This document shows, in pieces, positions 41,524 to 51,846 of a stretch of DNA of 55,715 bases. The notes under the pieces are model-generated. The model saw only the letters and a list, made by a program, of their open reading frames with translations. It did not search any database and was not told the DNA's origin. A program made the position numbers and the translations under genes. The first letter of the stretch is position 1. Every line of letters starts with the position of its first letter. The stretch is from Brenneria bubanii (lineage in GTDB: Bacteria > Pseudomonadota > Gammaproteobacteria > Enterobacterales > Enterobacteriaceae): positions 1 to 55,715 of the forward strand of contig NZ_JAKMAJ010000019.1 in assembly GCF_022378355.1 (NCBI RefSeq). Direction: 5' to 3'.

Positions 41524-41871
41524 TTATTTCTGGCTGAATCGATTTATCCATCCATCTTCCGTAAATAACTCACCTGCTAAGCCATCACTTATTTGATTAA
41601 TATTGACATCTGACGCCAATATTTTTTTATCTTCATCTTCTTCAAACATGAATAGAAAGTTAAATATGGTTCTGTCAATGCTTTCTATGATTAAGGTTTT
41701 AATCGCTTTCTTTTGTTTCTCGTCAAATTCTGACAGTAAGTGATGTAGCGCCAGGGCTGTTTGCGATTTAAGTGTACCTGATTGAATCCTTTCAAAATCA
41801 TTAAGCGAACGATCACGAACCATGCGCATGACGCTAGAACCAAAGTCATCCAATATCTCTTTATCTGTCAT
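41524..41871 (-). CDS. Candidate immunity protein next to Rhs remnant
   Basis: 115 residues from ATG 41871 (MTDKEILDDFGSSV), chosen because AAAGAG lies about 8 bp upstream. The frame also opens at ATG 41928, but that start has no ribosome site and would overlap the Rhs remnant. Acidic, helical, no signal peptide; contains LHHLLSEFDEKQKKAIKTLI and TIFNFLFMFEEDEDK. Starting 14 bp after the stop of an Rhs tip remnant is the usual place for the cognate immunity gene. Family not recognised. Confidence 0.6.
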   Translation of the reverse strand: MTDKEILDDFGSSVMRMVRDRSLNDFERIQSGTLKSQTALALHHLLSEFDEKQKKAIKTLIIESIDRTIFNFLFMFEEDEDKKILASDVNINQISDGLAGELFTEDGWINRFSQK

Positions 41872-41885
41872 AGAGGGGTCTCTTT

Positions 41886-42116
41886 TTACCAAAGCGTATT
41901 TGTTGAGTATATGCCGCCTCGAGTCCATAAATAAAAACGTGGGGGGCTGTTAAAATCAGTTTTAGCATGTACATGCCGTCCATCAATTTCTTTATATTCA
42001 GTGGTTCCATACTGAGAAAGACCCAAAGGAAGGATCCAGGCTAATGGCATCGGCACATACGCGTAATGCGCTGACTGCCGCCGCGCCGCAGGGTTAAACC
42101 AAGCATTCAGGATATA
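41886..42116 (-). pseudogene. Rhs protein core/C-terminal tip remnant
   Basis: An open minus frame of 76 codons with no start. Codons 18-33 (42018-42065) read YAYVPMPLAWILPLGL, a decayed form of the Rhs core end (YxPNPLxWxDPLGL) after which toxin tips begin. The following SQYGTTEYKEIDGRHVH and about 28 further residues up to TAA would be a shortened tip. Two key residues of the core end are altered (N to M, D to L). The rest of the large Rhs gene is absent, so this is an orphan or displaced tip. Confidence 0.6.
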
Positions 42117-42641
42117 TCAAATACGCCATGAAACAGTCGCTGCACTGACATCGTCATTCAGATAAGCAACTAAATAGTCATTAAAGTTCTTATATCTCGA
42201 TTCTCCATTCGCGTCATAAACCCAAATTTCAGGTTCAACCTCATCATCAAGCCATAGTAAAAATATAGCTTCATTTCCTATATCGCTGCCAGCGAACAAG
42301 GAAAGACGGTCTTCTTTAAATAATGCAAAAGCATTATTTGACCAATCCTTCCTTAAGCATTCTGACTGAAATTTAATTAAGTCAATAAACTCATCCTGAA
42401 TAGGTTGCGCCCACAAATGTGCCATGTCACTCATGCTCAACCAATTCCCATGAGTGGCGTTTTCCCACCTTCCGTAAAGCCTGAAACGCGCACTAAGCAT
42501 TGGGCTGGCATCCCTGTAAACGTCTTTCATTAGCGTGGGGATCTTTCCTTGCAATGTTTTTTCAGGCGAATGTGGCAGAATAAAAAGATCACCATCAAAC
42601 TTCTTTTTCTTTTCAATTACCGAATTTATTTTTTTCTGCAT
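42117..42641 (-). CDS. SMI1/KNR4 (SUKH)-like immunity protein
   Basis: 174 residues from ATG 42641 with GGAG 6 bp upstream. The C-terminal half (FALFKEDRLSLFAG, then NEAIFLLWLDDEVEPEIWVYD and FNDYLVAYL) has the SUKH pattern of an acidic beta-sheet ending in an F-x-x-Y/F-L helix. SUKH proteins neutralise nuclease and other tips of polymorphic toxins. Its own toxin is not in the window; directly downstream, in the same frame, comes the Rhs remnant. Confidence 0.7.
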   Translation of the reverse strand: MQKKINSVIEKKKKFDGDLFILPHSPEKTLQGKIPTLMKDVYRDASPMLSARFRLYGRWENATHGNWLSMSDMAHLWAQPIQDEFIDLIKFQSECLRKDWSNNAFALFKEDRLSLFAGSDIGNEAIFLLWLDDEVEPEIWVYDANGESRYKNFNDYLVAYLNDDVSAATVSWRI

Positions 42642-42656
42642 TAAGCACTCCGTAAT

Positions 42657-42827
42657 TTAAATCAGAATCACTGTCGAGTATGTAGTGCCAACAGGCGCCA
42701 ATGGCGTCGCGCTGGCGATACCATTTACGCGATCCTTACCAATATTTGTGCAACCGGTCAACCCAAATGGAATCAACTGCAACGGCTTGTGCGCCTGGGG
42801 GCTACCTGTTTCCGCAGTAAGTGATCC
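42657..42827 (-). pseudogene. Unidentified protein-like open frame upstream of SUKH gene
   Basis: 56 codons without a start, ending just before the SUKH gene ribosome site: GSLTAETGSPQAHKPLQLIP continuing to VGTTYSTVILI and stop. It could be the tail of a lost effector gene. A mirror frame on the plus strand is also open, so coding status is doubtful. Confidence 0.2.
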
Positions 42828-42887
42828 TTATTACATCGCCATCATGTAAAAAATCCATGCTACCGCCCGTCCGCAAAAGCATTGACG

Positions 42888-43057
42888 ATGGCTGATACCT
42901 ATTCTACGTCAGGCTGCGTGGTAAAGAGAAGCTAAAACAACGCGTTACTGCAGTCGGTGGGCGACTCGCCAAATAACAGAGGCAACCCGTCATCAACTTC
43001 AAGGGCCGCTGGCTGGGGGGCGTCGGGATTTATTATCGGCATGCCGATAACGCATGA
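42888..43057 (+). pseudogene. SymE-family toxin remnant, frameshifted
   Basis: ATG 42888 opens MADTYSTSGCVVKRS, similar to the start of SymE-like proteins in soft-rot enterobacteria. The conserved SymE core then appears split over two frames: QPVINFKGRWLG (around 42981-43017) and, one frame away, SGFIIGMPIT (around 43024-43053), matching the family pattern xKGRWLxxAGFxTGxPV. At least two frameshifts and a stop interrupt it. SymE-type genes are often found beside Rhs and orphan immunity genes. Confidence 0.45.
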
Positions 43058-43199
43058 CTACTCGCCTGTAGAGCCGCCGTTATCCGCATTTCTTATTGAG
43101 ATTCAAGCATTGTAACGCGATCTGTCTTCATCCCCACATGATTAACAATAGCAAATCCTCTCTTAACGCCGAACGCCGACTCGCAGGCGCAGATCGTCG

Positions 43200-43472
43200 C
43201 TACCACTCAATGGTAATCAGACGAGTTTGCGCATCGCCCGCCGTTTTGGCCGCGGATGGCGTGGCCTGTTCAGTCGGTATCCGGGATTCCGTTATTTTCG
43301 GCTGCGGCGTGTCGGCAATATTACATTTCGTCCGATATTGACCGTGCTGGGATGCAACGGCGCATGACGGCAGAATGGTTAGCTGCACGTTAATTTGCCC
43401 GCGGCTATTTTCCGCATAGGCAGGACCGCAGACAGCCAGAAGCAAGCCTGCGCGAAGCAAGATATATTTCAT
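43200..43472 (-). CDS. Small exported protein, pilin/spore-coat-U-like start
   Basis: 90 residues. Signal peptide (LLRAGLLLAVCGPAYA) followed by GQINVQLTILPSCAVA, which resembles the first strand of secreted Csu/spore-coat-U pilin domains, and a C-terminal strand RLITIEW like that of such pilins. The middle is too short for a full domain, so it may be internally deleted. Function unknown. The 256 bp between this and btuF contain no gene. Confidence 0.5.
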   Translation of the reverse strand: MKYILLRAGLLLAVCGPAYAENSRGQINVQLTILPSCAVASQHGQYRTKCNIADTPQPKITESRIPTEQATPSAAKTAGDAQTRLITIEW

Positions 43473-43728
43473 TTTCAGTTTATTACCTGGTGTTGGGCGA
43501 GCCGATACAGACTCAAAAATTATCGCTAGCCTTCATCTTTCCAACTGCCGTAGCGCATCTATCATGGATGAGGTTTTTTATTGGCGGTTTGTCTTTATTT
43601 TAACCGTTGCGGCGAGATTATAGGTAAAGCGGTGCGGCGAAAACAATGATGATGTTACAAAATATTTTGTTTAAATTGTTGTTTATAATCAATTGTTTAT
43701 TTTAGTTTATCGCGCAATTATCCGGCGA

Positions 43729-44547
43729 TTAATCATTTTTCTTCAGTTCGGCAAGCTGCTGGCAAATCTGCTGTGCCGCCAGCACTAAACGCGGTCCGCT
43801 GCGATTGAACCAGTCTTCATTAACCTCAATAACCGGAACGGATAATTGTGGCCGCCAGAACGCCTGAGTATTGGCAATGTCGTCAGAAGAACCGCTGATG
43901 ATAATGGCCTGAGGTTTGCGCATTAAAACCTGCTCCCGGCTAACCTGTGGCCAGGGAACCGGACTGTCGCTGAAGATATTTTTAGCGCCGCACAGCGAAA
44001 TGACCTGACTTTGCAAAGTATCTTTTGCCGAGGTGAACAGCGGATGTGAGCCAAACTGCATGAAAACCCGAACAGGACGATTGTTAACGTATCGCCGTTG
44101 CAGGTCCGCCTGTTGCTGGCGCAATTCGGCGGCGGCTTGCTCTGCTTGTTCAGGGTAGGAACTGTACTGCGCCAAGGTTTTTAATGCCTGCGGAATATCA
44201 TCCAGCGTTTTGGCATCCAGGTAGACAATGGGAATGCCAAAATGGGCGAGCTGCTCCAGCGGTCTTTGCGGATTCCCCTCACGCCAGGCCAGAATGAGGT
44301 CGGGCTTCAGCGTCAGGATGCGCTCAAGGTTAATTCCCTGCCATGAGGCGACCTGCTCCAGCTTTTGCGCTTCCGGCGGATAGTCTGACCAACTGCTGAC
44401 CGCCACCAGCTGTGTTCCCATGCCGGCGGCGTAGGCCATTTCGGTGGCGTGCGGCGCCAGACTGATCACTCGCTGTGGAGCCGCGTGTGCCGCGGCGATG
44501 ATAAAAAAGAGTAAAAGCCCGAAAAGAGAGTGAATCCGCAATTTCAT
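43729..44547 (-). CDS. btuF: Vitamin B12-binding protein
   Basis: 272 residues. Periplasmic cobalamin-binding protein for the BtuCD importer. Signal peptide to about residue 22 (AHA), then [17 protein letters not shown], the typical PBP domain opening, and [11 protein letters not shown]. Seven bp follow the mtn stop, so mtn-btuF form one unit; E. coli has yadS after btuF, absent here. Confidence 0.95.
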   Translation of the reverse strand: MKLRIHSLFGLLLFFIIAAAHAAPQRVISLAPHATEMAYAAGMGTQLVAVSSWSDYPPEAQKLEQVASWQGINLERILTLKPDLILAWREGNPQRPLEQLAHFGIPIVYLDAKTLDDIPQALKTLAQYSSYPEQAEQAAAELRQQQADLQRRYVNNRPVRVFMQFGSHPLFTSAKDTLQSQVISLCGAKNIFSDSPVPWPQVSREQVLMRKPQAIIISGSSDDIANTQAFWRPQLSVPVIEVNEDWFNRSGPRLVLAAQQICQQLAELKKND

Positions 44548-44554
44548 TGTTACC

Positions 44555-45256
44555 TTACCGATGCTTGGCCAGCGCCTCTAACATGGTCTCGACCATGCGG
44601 GTAGATTGTTGAGCGGCCACCGTGAGAAACTCATCAAAGCTTAGATGAGATTCTTGATCTGCGACATCAGAAATTGCCCTTACGATGACGAAAGGTACGG
44701 CGAATTGATGGCAAACATGCGCAATCGCCGTGGCTTCCATTTCCACCGCGATAGCCTGAGGAAAGGTGCTCCGAATTCGCGCCAGGGGTTCTGCGCCGTT
44801 GATAAACGCGTCGCCGCTGACGATCAGACCGCGCACGGCGTTCAACTGTAGCTTGGCGATCGCGTTCCCGGCCAGGGTTATTAACTCTTCATCGGCGATG
44901 AAGGCGGCGGGGCAACCCGCCATCTGGCCAGCTTCATAACCAAAAGCGGTGACGTCGGCGTCGTGATAGCGAACTTCATCGGAAATTACGATGTCGCCAA
45001 CTTTCAGCGTCGCGGCCAGACCGCCGGCCGATCCGGTATTAATCACCACGTCCGGTCGGCAATGCTCCAGTAATAATGTCGTGCCCAGCGCAGCAGAGAC
45101 TTTGCCGATACCGGACTTTAGTAAAGCGATATCGACACCGTTTAATTGGCCGGTATAAATTTCGCAACCTGCGCGCTGTATGCTCTGGCGGTTTTCGATA
45201 CGATCGCGAAGCAGGGTAACTTCTTGCTCCATAGCTCCGATAATGCCGACTTTCAT
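44555..45256 (-). CDS. mtn: 5'-methylthioadenosine/S-adenosylhomocysteine nucleosidase
   Basis: 233 residues from ATG 45256 ([13 protein letters not shown]), matching E. coli; the frame opens further upstream without support. Cleaves MTA, a product of the spermidine synthase reaction, and SAH. Catalytic Asp in [11 protein letters not shown] and substrate-binding [11 protein letters not shown] are present. Divergent from dgt. Confidence 0.97.
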   Translation of the reverse strand: MKVGIIGAMEQEVTLLRDRIENRQSIQRAGCEIYTGQLNGVDIALLKSGIGKVSAALGTTLLLEHCRPDVVINTGSAGGLAATLKVGDIVISDEVRYHDADVTAFGYEAGQMAGCPAAFIADEELITLAGNAIAKLQLNAVRGLIVSGDAFINGAEPLARIRSTFPQAIAVEMEATAIAHVCHQFAVPFVIVRAISDVADQESHLSFDEFLTVAAQQSTRMVETMLEALAKHR

Positions 45257-45369
45257 AGTGTTCCCCACAAATTTTGTTATAAATAGCACGAGTATAGCGT
45301 CGGCTAGTCTATCATGGCTTACGAGGTTAAATGGAGATGGCAATGCAGCGGCATTAAATGGGGAGTTTT

Positions 45370-46878
45370 ATGTCTGATATCGATTTTGCGAAAAAGATGA
45401 GCTTTCAGCGTCCACTCAGTCAGCCGATTACGGCTGAAGACGACTATTCCATTGTTCGTCAATTTGAGAGCGATCGCGGACGTATCATCAACTCCGCCGC
45501 CATTCGCCGTTTGCAGCAAAAAACCCAGGTCTTTCCGTTGGAGCGTAACGCTGCGGTGCGTTCCCGGCTGACTCATTCGATGGAGGTTCAGCAGGTTGGC
45601 CGCTACATCGCCAAAGATATCCTCGAACGTCTGAAGCATGGCAATCGATTGGAAGCGCTGGGGCTTGCCCAACTGCAAACCCCTTTCGAAAGCATGGTGG
45701 AGATGGCCTGTTTGATGCACGATATTGGGAATCCGCCATTCGGCCACTTTGGCGAGTCGGCGATTAATAACTGGTTCGGGCAGTTAATGGGGGTCACCCA
45801 TGCGCAGGCGGCTGACCCAGTTGACGATAAATGCCAGGTCGGATTTTTGCACCCGGCGGATGACGACCTGAACGAATTGCGCCGTCGTATTCGTCAGGAT
45901 TTGAGCCATTTCGAAGGCAATGCGCAGGCCATTCGCTTAGTGCATACTTTGCTTAAGCTGAACCTGACCTACGGGCAGGTCGGCTGCATACTGAAATATA
46001 CCCGCCCGGCCTACTGGCGCGAAAAGACGCCGCCGGAATTTGACTACCTGATGAAAAAACCGGGTTATTACCTGGCAGAGGAAGCCTTCGTCACCTCGCT
46101 GCGTGAAGAATTGTCGATGGGGGAATTTCATCGCCATCCGTTGACTTATATTATGGAAGCGGCGGACGATATTTCTTACTGCATCGCCGATTTGGAAGAT
46201 GCGGTAGAGAAAGATATTCTCACCATAGATCAACTCTATGATCATTTACGCCATTCCTGGGGCGACGTCCGCTCGGGCGATTTGTTCAGCAAGACGGTAG
46301 GTAAATCCTATGAAAACCGTAATCGGCACCAGTGGCGCAGCACCAACGATCAGTTTTTTATGAATCTGCGCGTGAACACGGTCGCCAGGCTGGTGCCTCA
46401 CGCCTCGCAACGTTTTATTGATAACCTGCCGGACGTTTATTCGGGGGCGTTTAATCAGGCGCTGCTGGAGGATGACAGCGCGCAGAATCGATTATTGAAA
46501 ATCTTTAAACAGGTTGCGCTAAAACATGTCTTTAATCACCACGAAGTAGAGCAGTTGGAGCTTCAGGGCTACCGGGTTATACGCGGACTACTGGATATTT
46601 ATCGTCCGTTGCTGGATATGTCGCATCAGCATTTCAGCCAGTTGGTAAAAGAGGGCACCCATAAGCAATATCCGATAGAAACCCGGCTATTTCATAAACT
46701 ATCCAGCAAGCATTGCATGGCATACCGGGAAGCGGTAGAGAATCTGCAACCGTTATCTTATCAAGAGCGGGAAATTCGCGAGTATTATTTTCGGGCTCGT
46801 CTGCTGCAGGATTATATCAGCGGCATGACCGATCTTTATGCTTATGATGAGTACCGTCGGCTGATGGCCGCGGAATAA
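45370..46878 (+). CDS. dgt: dGTP triphosphohydrolase
   Basis: 502 residues from ATG 45370 (GGAG 4 bp upstream). Hydrolyses dGTP to deoxyguanosine and tripolyphosphate. HD-domain motifs: [24 protein letters not shown] and the later [17 protein letters not shown]. Neighbour of degP, as in E. coli. Confidence 0.96.
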   Translation: MSDIDFAKKMSFQRPLSQPITAEDDYSIVRQFESDRGRIINSAAIRRLQQKTQVFPLERNAAVRSRLTHSMEVQQVGRYIAKDILERLKHGNRLEALGLAQLQTPFESMVEMACLMHDIGNPPFGHFGESAINNWFGQLMGVTHAQAADPVDDKCQVGFLHPADDDLNELRRRIRQDLSHFEGNAQAIRLVHTLLKLNLTYGQVGCILKYTRPAYWREKTPPEFDYLMKKPGYYLAEEAFVTSLREELSMGEFHRHPLTYIMEAADDISYCIADLEDAVEKDILTIDQLYDHLRHSWGDVRSGDLFSKTVGKSYENRNRHQWRSTNDQFFMNLRVNTVARLVPHASQRFIDNLPDVYSGAFNQALLEDDSAQNRLLKIFKQVALKHVFNHHEVEQLELQGYRVIRGLLDIYRPLLDMSHQHFSQLVKEGTHKQYPIETRLFHKLSSKHCMAYREAVENLQPLSYQEREIREYYFRARLLQDYISGMTDLYAYDEYRRLMAAE

Positions 46879-46931
46879 TAACTTTTGTAAAGAGCGCCAA
46901 TATTTTCTTACGGTTCAGCATCTTCCATTGA

Positions 46932-46959
46932 TGAACTTAGTTGGTCCATATTTATCTTA
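46932..46959 (+). promoter_or_regulatory. Candidate sigma-E promoter of degP
   Basis: TGAACTT, 16 bp, TCTTA resembles the sigma-E pattern (GGAACTT / TCnnA), about 95 bp before the degP start. E. coli degP is known to be sigma-E and Cpx controlled. No convincing CpxR box was seen. Confidence 0.4.
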
Positions 46960-47052
46960 TACAGCATATCCCTGTATATCCCTTTGAAAGTTCAGGCCGC
47001 AGGGTATAAGGCTATAAGAGCTTGCCCGTTGATTACTGTGAGACATATCCCC

Positions 47053-48489
47053 ATGAAAAGAAAATCATTGGTTCTAAGTGCGCTGACGTTAAGTCTCGCC
47101 ATGGCTATGGGACCGCTTGGTGCGAATGCAGCAGAGTTGGTTCCTTCTTCACCTTCATCCAATCAACTGCCAAGTCTGGCTCCGATGCTGGAAAAAGTGA
47201 TGCCTTCGGTGGTGAGCATCGCGGTAGAAGGGCATACCAACGTCGCCAGGGAAAAGATCCCGCAGCAGCTACAGCCGTTTTTTGGTGAAGATTCGCCATT
47301 TTGTCAGGATGGATCGCCGTTTCAGGAATCCCCCATGTGTCAGGGCGGGGATGAGGGCAACGGGCAGCCATCCGGTCAGCAAGCCTTTCAGGCGCTGGGC
47401 GCCGGCGTAATCATCAATGCTGAAAAAGGCTATGTGGTCACCAATAATCATGTTGTCGATAACGCGGATAAGATTCAGGTTCGTCTCAATGATGGCCGTA
47501 AATATGACGCCAAGGTCATCGGCAAAGATCCCCGTTCCGATGTCGCGCTGGTGCAGCTGCAGAATTTCAAAAATTTAACGGCGATCCAAATGGCTGATTC
47601 CGATCAACTGCGCGTGGGTGACTACACCGTCGCGATCGGTAACCCGTATGGGCTGGGGGAAACGGCGACTTCCGGTATCGTCTCTGCGTTGGGACGCAGC
47701 GGGTTGAATATTGAAAATTATGAAAACTTTATTCAAACCGACGCCGCCATTAACCGCGGTAACTCCGGCGGCGCGCTGGTTAACCTGAATGGGGAGCTGA
47801 TTGGCTTAAATACCGCCATTCTGGCGCCAGATGGCGGCAATATCGGTATTGGTTTCGCCATCCCCAGCAATATGGTGAAAAGCCTGGTCGCCCAGATTGT
47901 TGAATTTGGCGAGGTAAAACGCGGTGAATTGGGCATTACCGGGACCGAGCTGAATTCAGAACTGGCTCAGGCGATGAAAGTCGATGCGCAGCGCGGCGCA
48001 TTCGTCAGTCAGGTGCAACCGAAATCAGCCGCCGCTGAGGCGGGGATTAAAGCCGGTGACGTGATTGTGTCGTTAAACGGCAAAGCGATAAGCAGTTTCG
48101 CGGCATTGCGGGCGCAGGTCGGTTCGCTGCCGGTCGGCAGCAAGTTGTCTCTGGGGCTGCTGCGCGACGGCAAACCTGTCACTGCGGATGTCACTTTGCA
48201 GCAAAGCACTCAGGCTCAGGTGGCTTCGGGTAATCTTTATTCCGGTATTGAAGGTGCCGAATTAAGCAATACCCAGATTGGCGGCCAGAAAGGCGTCAAG
48301 GTTGAAAACGTGAAGTCGGGGTCGGCGGCGGCGAAAATCGGCTTGAAAAAAGATGACGTTATTCTGGGCGTGAATCAGCAGCCGGTTCAGAACCTCGGCG
48401 AACTACGCAAAATTCTGGATAGCAAACCTGCCGTTCTGGCGTTAAGTATCCGTCGCGGTGAAAGCAATATATATCTGCTGATGCAATAG
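47053..48489 (+). CDS. degP: Periplasmic serine endoprotease DegP (HtrA)
   Basis: 478 residues from ATG 47053 (MKRKSLVLSALTLSLAMAM, signal peptide ending ANA). Degrades and refolds damaged envelope proteins. Catalytic triad: His in VTNNHVVDNA, Asp in DPRSDVALVQL, Ser in NRGNSGGALVN. A Cys-bearing LA loop lies before the His, and two PDZ domains cover about residues 280-375 and 390-475. The upstream start at 46984 is not supported. Confidence 0.97.
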   Translation: MKRKSLVLSALTLSLAMAMGPLGANAAELVPSSPSSNQLPSLAPMLEKVMPSVVSIAVEGHTNVAREKIPQQLQPFFGEDSPFCQDGSPFQESPMCQGGDEGNGQPSGQQAFQALGAGVIINAEKGYVVTNNHVVDNADKIQVRLNDGRKYDAKVIGKDPRSDVALVQLQNFKNLTAIQMADSDQLRVGDYTVAIGNPYGLGETATSGIVSALGRSGLNIENYENFIQTDAAINRGNSGGALVNLNGELIGLNTAILAPDGGNIGIGFAIPSNMVKSLVAQIVEFGEVKRGELGITGTELNSELAQAMKVDAQRGAFVSQVQPKSAAAEAGIKAGDVIVSLNGKAISSFAALRAQVGSLPVGSKLSLGLLRDGKPVTADVTLQQSTQAQVASGNLYSGIEGAELSNTQIGGQKGVKVENVKSGSAAAKIGLKKDDVILGVNQQPVQNLGELRKILDSKPAVLALSIRRGESNIYLLMQ

Positions 48490-49022
48490 TTCATTTCTGT
48501 TAACCGCCGGGTATTTATCTACCCGGCAATAAACAGACGGAAGGCGATGGGCGGCAGTGGTCTGTTACGCCGGATACGGGATGAAAAAGCGTCGCCGCCA
48601 ATAATACCAGCCGGATCCTGTGGGCCGACAAAATCGCGTTCTGGTCGATAATATTTACTTAGATTGAAAACTATTTCATCACGTCAAACAATATAACGCG
48701 AGAGTATAAATTATCGCGAAACAGTATTTTTGCCACTTTCTCATATCCTCTATTGTCACTTCTAAGCTGTTGGCATGATACCCGTGCGTAAGCAGCGCTA
48801 ATCAGTCATAGCCATCGTTATTTTTATGGCGGGCGTTTTCGACCGCCATCCTTTGGGCCTGCGCTGTTTAAGGTCGCCAGCGGCGATCTTACGAATCGAC
48901 TGGTGCAACACATCAGAAATGATAATGCATTAAGCGGTTGTCCTGGGGCGGAAAGGAAGCCGGCAATGCTGCAACATTGAAAAATGACAGGTAAAAATAC
49001 AGTTCAATTTTAGGGAGTGATA
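48490..49022. other. Gap between degP and sbp
   Basis: No gene seen. After degP there is a perfect 8-bp hairpin GCCGGGTA / TACCCGGC (48506-48527) without a T-run, probably the 3' end of the degP message. A second hairpin, ATGGCGG / CCGCCAT, is at 48826-48849. The last 300 bp should contain the sbp promoter and CysB sites, which I could not place by eye. Confidence 0.5.
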
Positions 49023-50036
49023 ATGATGTCAATACGCCGTCTGGGATTATCTCTTGCTACCGCAACGCTGCTATTTTCCGGCGTCGCCTCCGCGGCAACT
49101 GAGTTACTGAATGTGTCTTATGATCCTACCCGTGAGTTGTATCAGCAATATAACGCCGCTTTTATCAAGCATTGGAAAGAGACCACCGGCGAGGATGTTT
49201 CGATTAAAAATTCGCATGGCGGGTCGGGGAAACAGGCGCGTTCCATTATCGACGGCCTGCAGGCCGATGTGGTGACGCTGGCGTTGGCCGGCGATATTGA
49301 TGCGCTCAATCTGAATCAGCAAATTATCGATCCCAAATGGCAGGCTCGCTTGCCTGACAACAGTACGCCTTATACTTCCACCATCGTTTTCCTGGTGAGA
49401 AAAGGCAATCCGAAGCAAATCAAGGATTGGGGCGACCTGATTAAGCCGGGCGTTGAGGTTATCACGCCGAATCCGAAAACTTCCGGCGGCGCGCGTTGGA
49501 ATTTCCTGGCGGCCTGGGCTTATGCCAAGGCGCAACCCGGCGGTAATGATGAAACGGCGCTGAAGTTTGTGACCGAGGTATATCGCCATGCGCCGGTACT
49601 GGATACCGGCGCCCGCGGTTCGACAATCAGCTTCGTGCAACGTCAACTGGGTGATGTTCTGCTTGCCTGGGAGAACGAAGCCTACCTTTCTCTGCAAGAG
49701 CAGGGCGGCGATCAGCTTGAAATTGTGACGCCATCGCTCTCTATTCTGGCTGAACCTCCGGTCGCGGTAGTTGACAAGGTGGTGGAGCGCAAGGGGACGC
49801 GGAAACAGGCGGAAGCCTATCTGCAATACCTTTATAGCGATGAAGCGCAGCGGATTATCGGTAAAAACTTCTATCGTCCGCGCAATGCCAAAATCGCCGA
49901 AGAATTTAAAGATCAGTTCGCGCCGGTGAATCTGGTGACGATCGATAAAGATTTTGGCGGCTGGAAAAAAACGCAGGAAAATTTCTTTAATGATGGTGGC
50001 GTGTTCGACAAGATTTTCCAGGAAATTAATAAGTAA
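49023..50036 (+). CDS. sbp: Sulfate-binding protein
   Basis: 337 residues from ATG 49023 (GGAG 5 bp upstream). Periplasmic sulfate receptor; signal peptide ends ASA. Sequence follows E. coli Sbp rather than Cys[61 protein letters not shown]. First gene of sbp-cysTWA. Confidence 0.95.
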   Translation: MMSIRRLGLSLATATLLFSGVASAATELLNVSYDPTRELYQQYNAAFIKHWKETTGEDVSIKNSHGGSGKQARSIIDGLQADVVTLALAGDIDALNLNQQIIDPKWQARLPDNSTPYTSTIVFLVRKGNPKQIKDWGDLIKPGVEVITPNPKTSGGARWNFLAAWAYAKAQPGGNDETALKFVTEVYRHAPVLDTGARGSTISFVQRQLGDVLLAWENEAYLSLQEQGGDQLEIVTPSLSILAEPPVAVVDKVVERKGTRKQAEAYLQYLYSDEAQRIIGKNFYRPRNAKIAEEFKDQFAPVNLVTIDKDFGGWKKTQENFFNDGGVFDKIFQEINK

Positions 50037-50057
50037 TTAACCTATTTTTGTCGTTGG

Positions 50058-50081
50058 AAAGCCGCTGGATTCAGCGGCTTT
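50058..50081 (+). terminator. Hairpin between sbp and cysT
   Basis: AAAGCCGCTG / CAGCGGCTTT, 10-bp perfect stem with a 4-nt loop and a short T tail. Likely a partial terminator or stabiliser that keeps binding-protein mRNA above permease mRNA. Confidence 0.65.
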
Positions 50082-50141
50082 GATTCGTCGGCAAGCCTTA
50101 GGTTTGCCAGAATCATTGAGTATGACTATTAAAGGCGCCGT

Positions 50142-50954
50142 ATGTCACAACGTAGCTCCCCGGTAATTCCCGGTTTTGGATTAACTTTAGGTTTTAGCTT
50201 GAGTTATTTAGGGTTGATTGTACTTATTCCATTGGCAGGGATGTTCCTTTACGCCAGCCAATTGACGTTGGCACAGTTTTGGGATCTGATTACCAGCCGA
50301 CAGGTGCTTTTCTCACTTCGCCTTTCCTTTGGCACCGCATTGATGGCCGCGTTTATCAACGGTATTCTCGGAACGCTGCTGGCGTGGGTACTTGTACGCT
50401 ACACTTTCCCCGGTCGCAAGATCATTGATGCGATGATCGACATGCCTTTTGCTTTGCCGACGGCTGTTGCGGGGATTGCGCTGACCGCTTTATATGCGCC
50501 AAACGGACTGATTGGTTCACTGTTTCCTTTCAAAATCGCCTATACCGGTATTGGCATCACGCTGGCGTTGATTTTTGTTACTTTGCCTTTCGTCGTCAGG
50601 ACGTTGCAGCCTGTTTTAGCTGATATTCCAAAAGAAATCGAAGAGGCGGCAGCCTGCCTTGGCGCTCGACCGCTGCAGGTGTTCCGTCATGTCCTGATCC
50701 CGGCTTTGCTTCCCGCCTGGCTAACCGGCTTTGCGCTGGCGTTTGCCCGCGGCGTGGGTGAGTACGGTTCCGTGGTGTTTATCGCCGGGAACATTCCGTT
50801 TAAAACAGAAATTTTGCCGCTGCTGATCGTGTCCAAACTCGATCAGTATGACTATAAAGGCGCGACCGGAATTGGCGTATTTATGCTGCTGGTTTCTTTC
50901 ATTATGCTGCTGCTGATTAATTTATTGCAGCGCCGTATTCAACCGAAACTGTAA
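50142..50954 (+). CDS. cysT: Sulfate ABC transporter permease CysT (CysU)
   Basis: 270 residues, about six membrane segments. The ATPase-contact EAA loop is [30 protein letters not shown]. Inner-membrane half of the sulfate/thiosulfate channel with CysW. Confidence 0.95.
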   Translation: MSQRSSPVIPGFGLTLGFSLSYLGLIVLIPLAGMFLYASQLTLAQFWDLITSRQVLFSLRLSFGTALMAAFINGILGTLLAWVLVRYTFPGRKIIDAMIDMPFALPTAVAGIALTALYAPNGLIGSLFPFKIAYTGIGITLALIFVTLPFVVRTLQPVLADIPKEIEEAAACLGARPLQVFRHVLIPALLPAWLTGFALAFARGVGEYGSVVFIAGNIPFKTEILPLLIVSKLDQYDYKGATGIGVFMLLVSFIMLLLINLLQRRIQPKL

Positions 50955-50964
50955 GGCAGCGGTG

Positions 50965-51846
50965 ATGGAACAGGTTATTTCTACTCAGACCCAGTCAACA
51001 AAATCGAGAAAAAATCCGGCGACGTACTACATCCTGGTTTCTCTGGCGTGGATCGTTTTTTTTCTCATTCTGGTTTTGCCGCTAATGATGGTGGTGACGC
51101 AGGGATTAGATAACGGGATCGGGGCATTCTGGGATGCCATTACCGAACCTGACGCCATCTCGGCGTTGAAGCTGACATTACTGGCAACGGTAATTTCAGT
51201 ACCGCTTAATGTCGTTTTTGGATTGGCGACGGCATGGTGTGTGACCAAATTTGAATTTCGCGGCAAAAGTTTTTTGCTGGCGTTGATTGATTTACCGTTC
51301 TCCGTTTCTCCTGTGGTCGCGGGTCTGGTCTATGTCCTGCTGTTTGGCGCGCAAAGTAAGCTGTATCCCTTCCTGATCGCGCATAACCTGGAAATCGTGT
51401 ATGCGGTGCCGGGTATCGTGTTGGCGACCATCTTCGTCACCCTGCCTTATGTTGCGCGCGAATTGATCCCATTAATGGAACAGCAGGGCTCGCAGGAAGA
51501 AGAGGCGGCCAGACTACTGGGCGCCAACGGTTGGCAGATGTTCTGGCATATCACGCTGCCCAACGTAAAGTGGGCGTTAATCTACGGCGTGGTGCTATGT
51601 ACGGCCAGAGCTATGGGCGAGTTTGGGGCGGTTTCCGTGATTTCCGGCCATATTCGCGGGCTGACTAATACGCTGCCGCTGCATATCGAGATTCTTTACA
51701 ACGAATACAATATCGTCGCCGCTTTTAGCGTTGCGATTCTGCTGTTAGTCATGTCGCTGGTGGTTTTATTGTTGCGCCAGTGGAGTGAGAGCCGCCTGAC
51801 AAAGCAAATACAGAAACAACAGGAGTTGACCAAAAATGAGCATTGA
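50965..51846 (+). CDS. cysW: Sulfate ABC transporter permease CysW
   Basis: 293 residues from ATG 50965; a GTG at 50962 is also in frame. Six membrane segments; EAA loop [31 protein letters not shown]. Ends inside the cysA start (11-bp overlap). Confidence 0.95.
   Translation: MEQVISTQTQSTKSRKNPATYYILVSLAWIVFFLILVLPLMMVVTQGLDNGIGAFWDAITEPDAISALKLTLLATVISVPLNVVFGLATAWCVTKFEFRGKSFLLALIDLPFSVSPVVAGLVYVLLFGAQSKLYPFLIAHNLEIVYAVPGIVLATIFVTLPYVARELIPLMEQQGSQEEEAARLLGANGWQMFWHITLPNVKWALIYGVVLCTARAMGEFGAVSVISGHIRGLTNTLPLHIEILYNEYNIVAAFSVAILLLVMSLVVLLLRQWSESRLTKQIQKQQELTKNEH

Noticed and set aside
42660-42830. Plus-strand open frame mirrored to the 42657-42827 minus frame
   Set aside because: Both frames are open over the same bases without a start codon or ribosome site, so neither could be supported as a gene; only the minus frame is listed, at low confidence.
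46984-47052. Longer N-terminus for DegP from 46984
   Set aside because: The signal peptide starts at MKRKSLVLS; the extension would put 23 extra residues before it.
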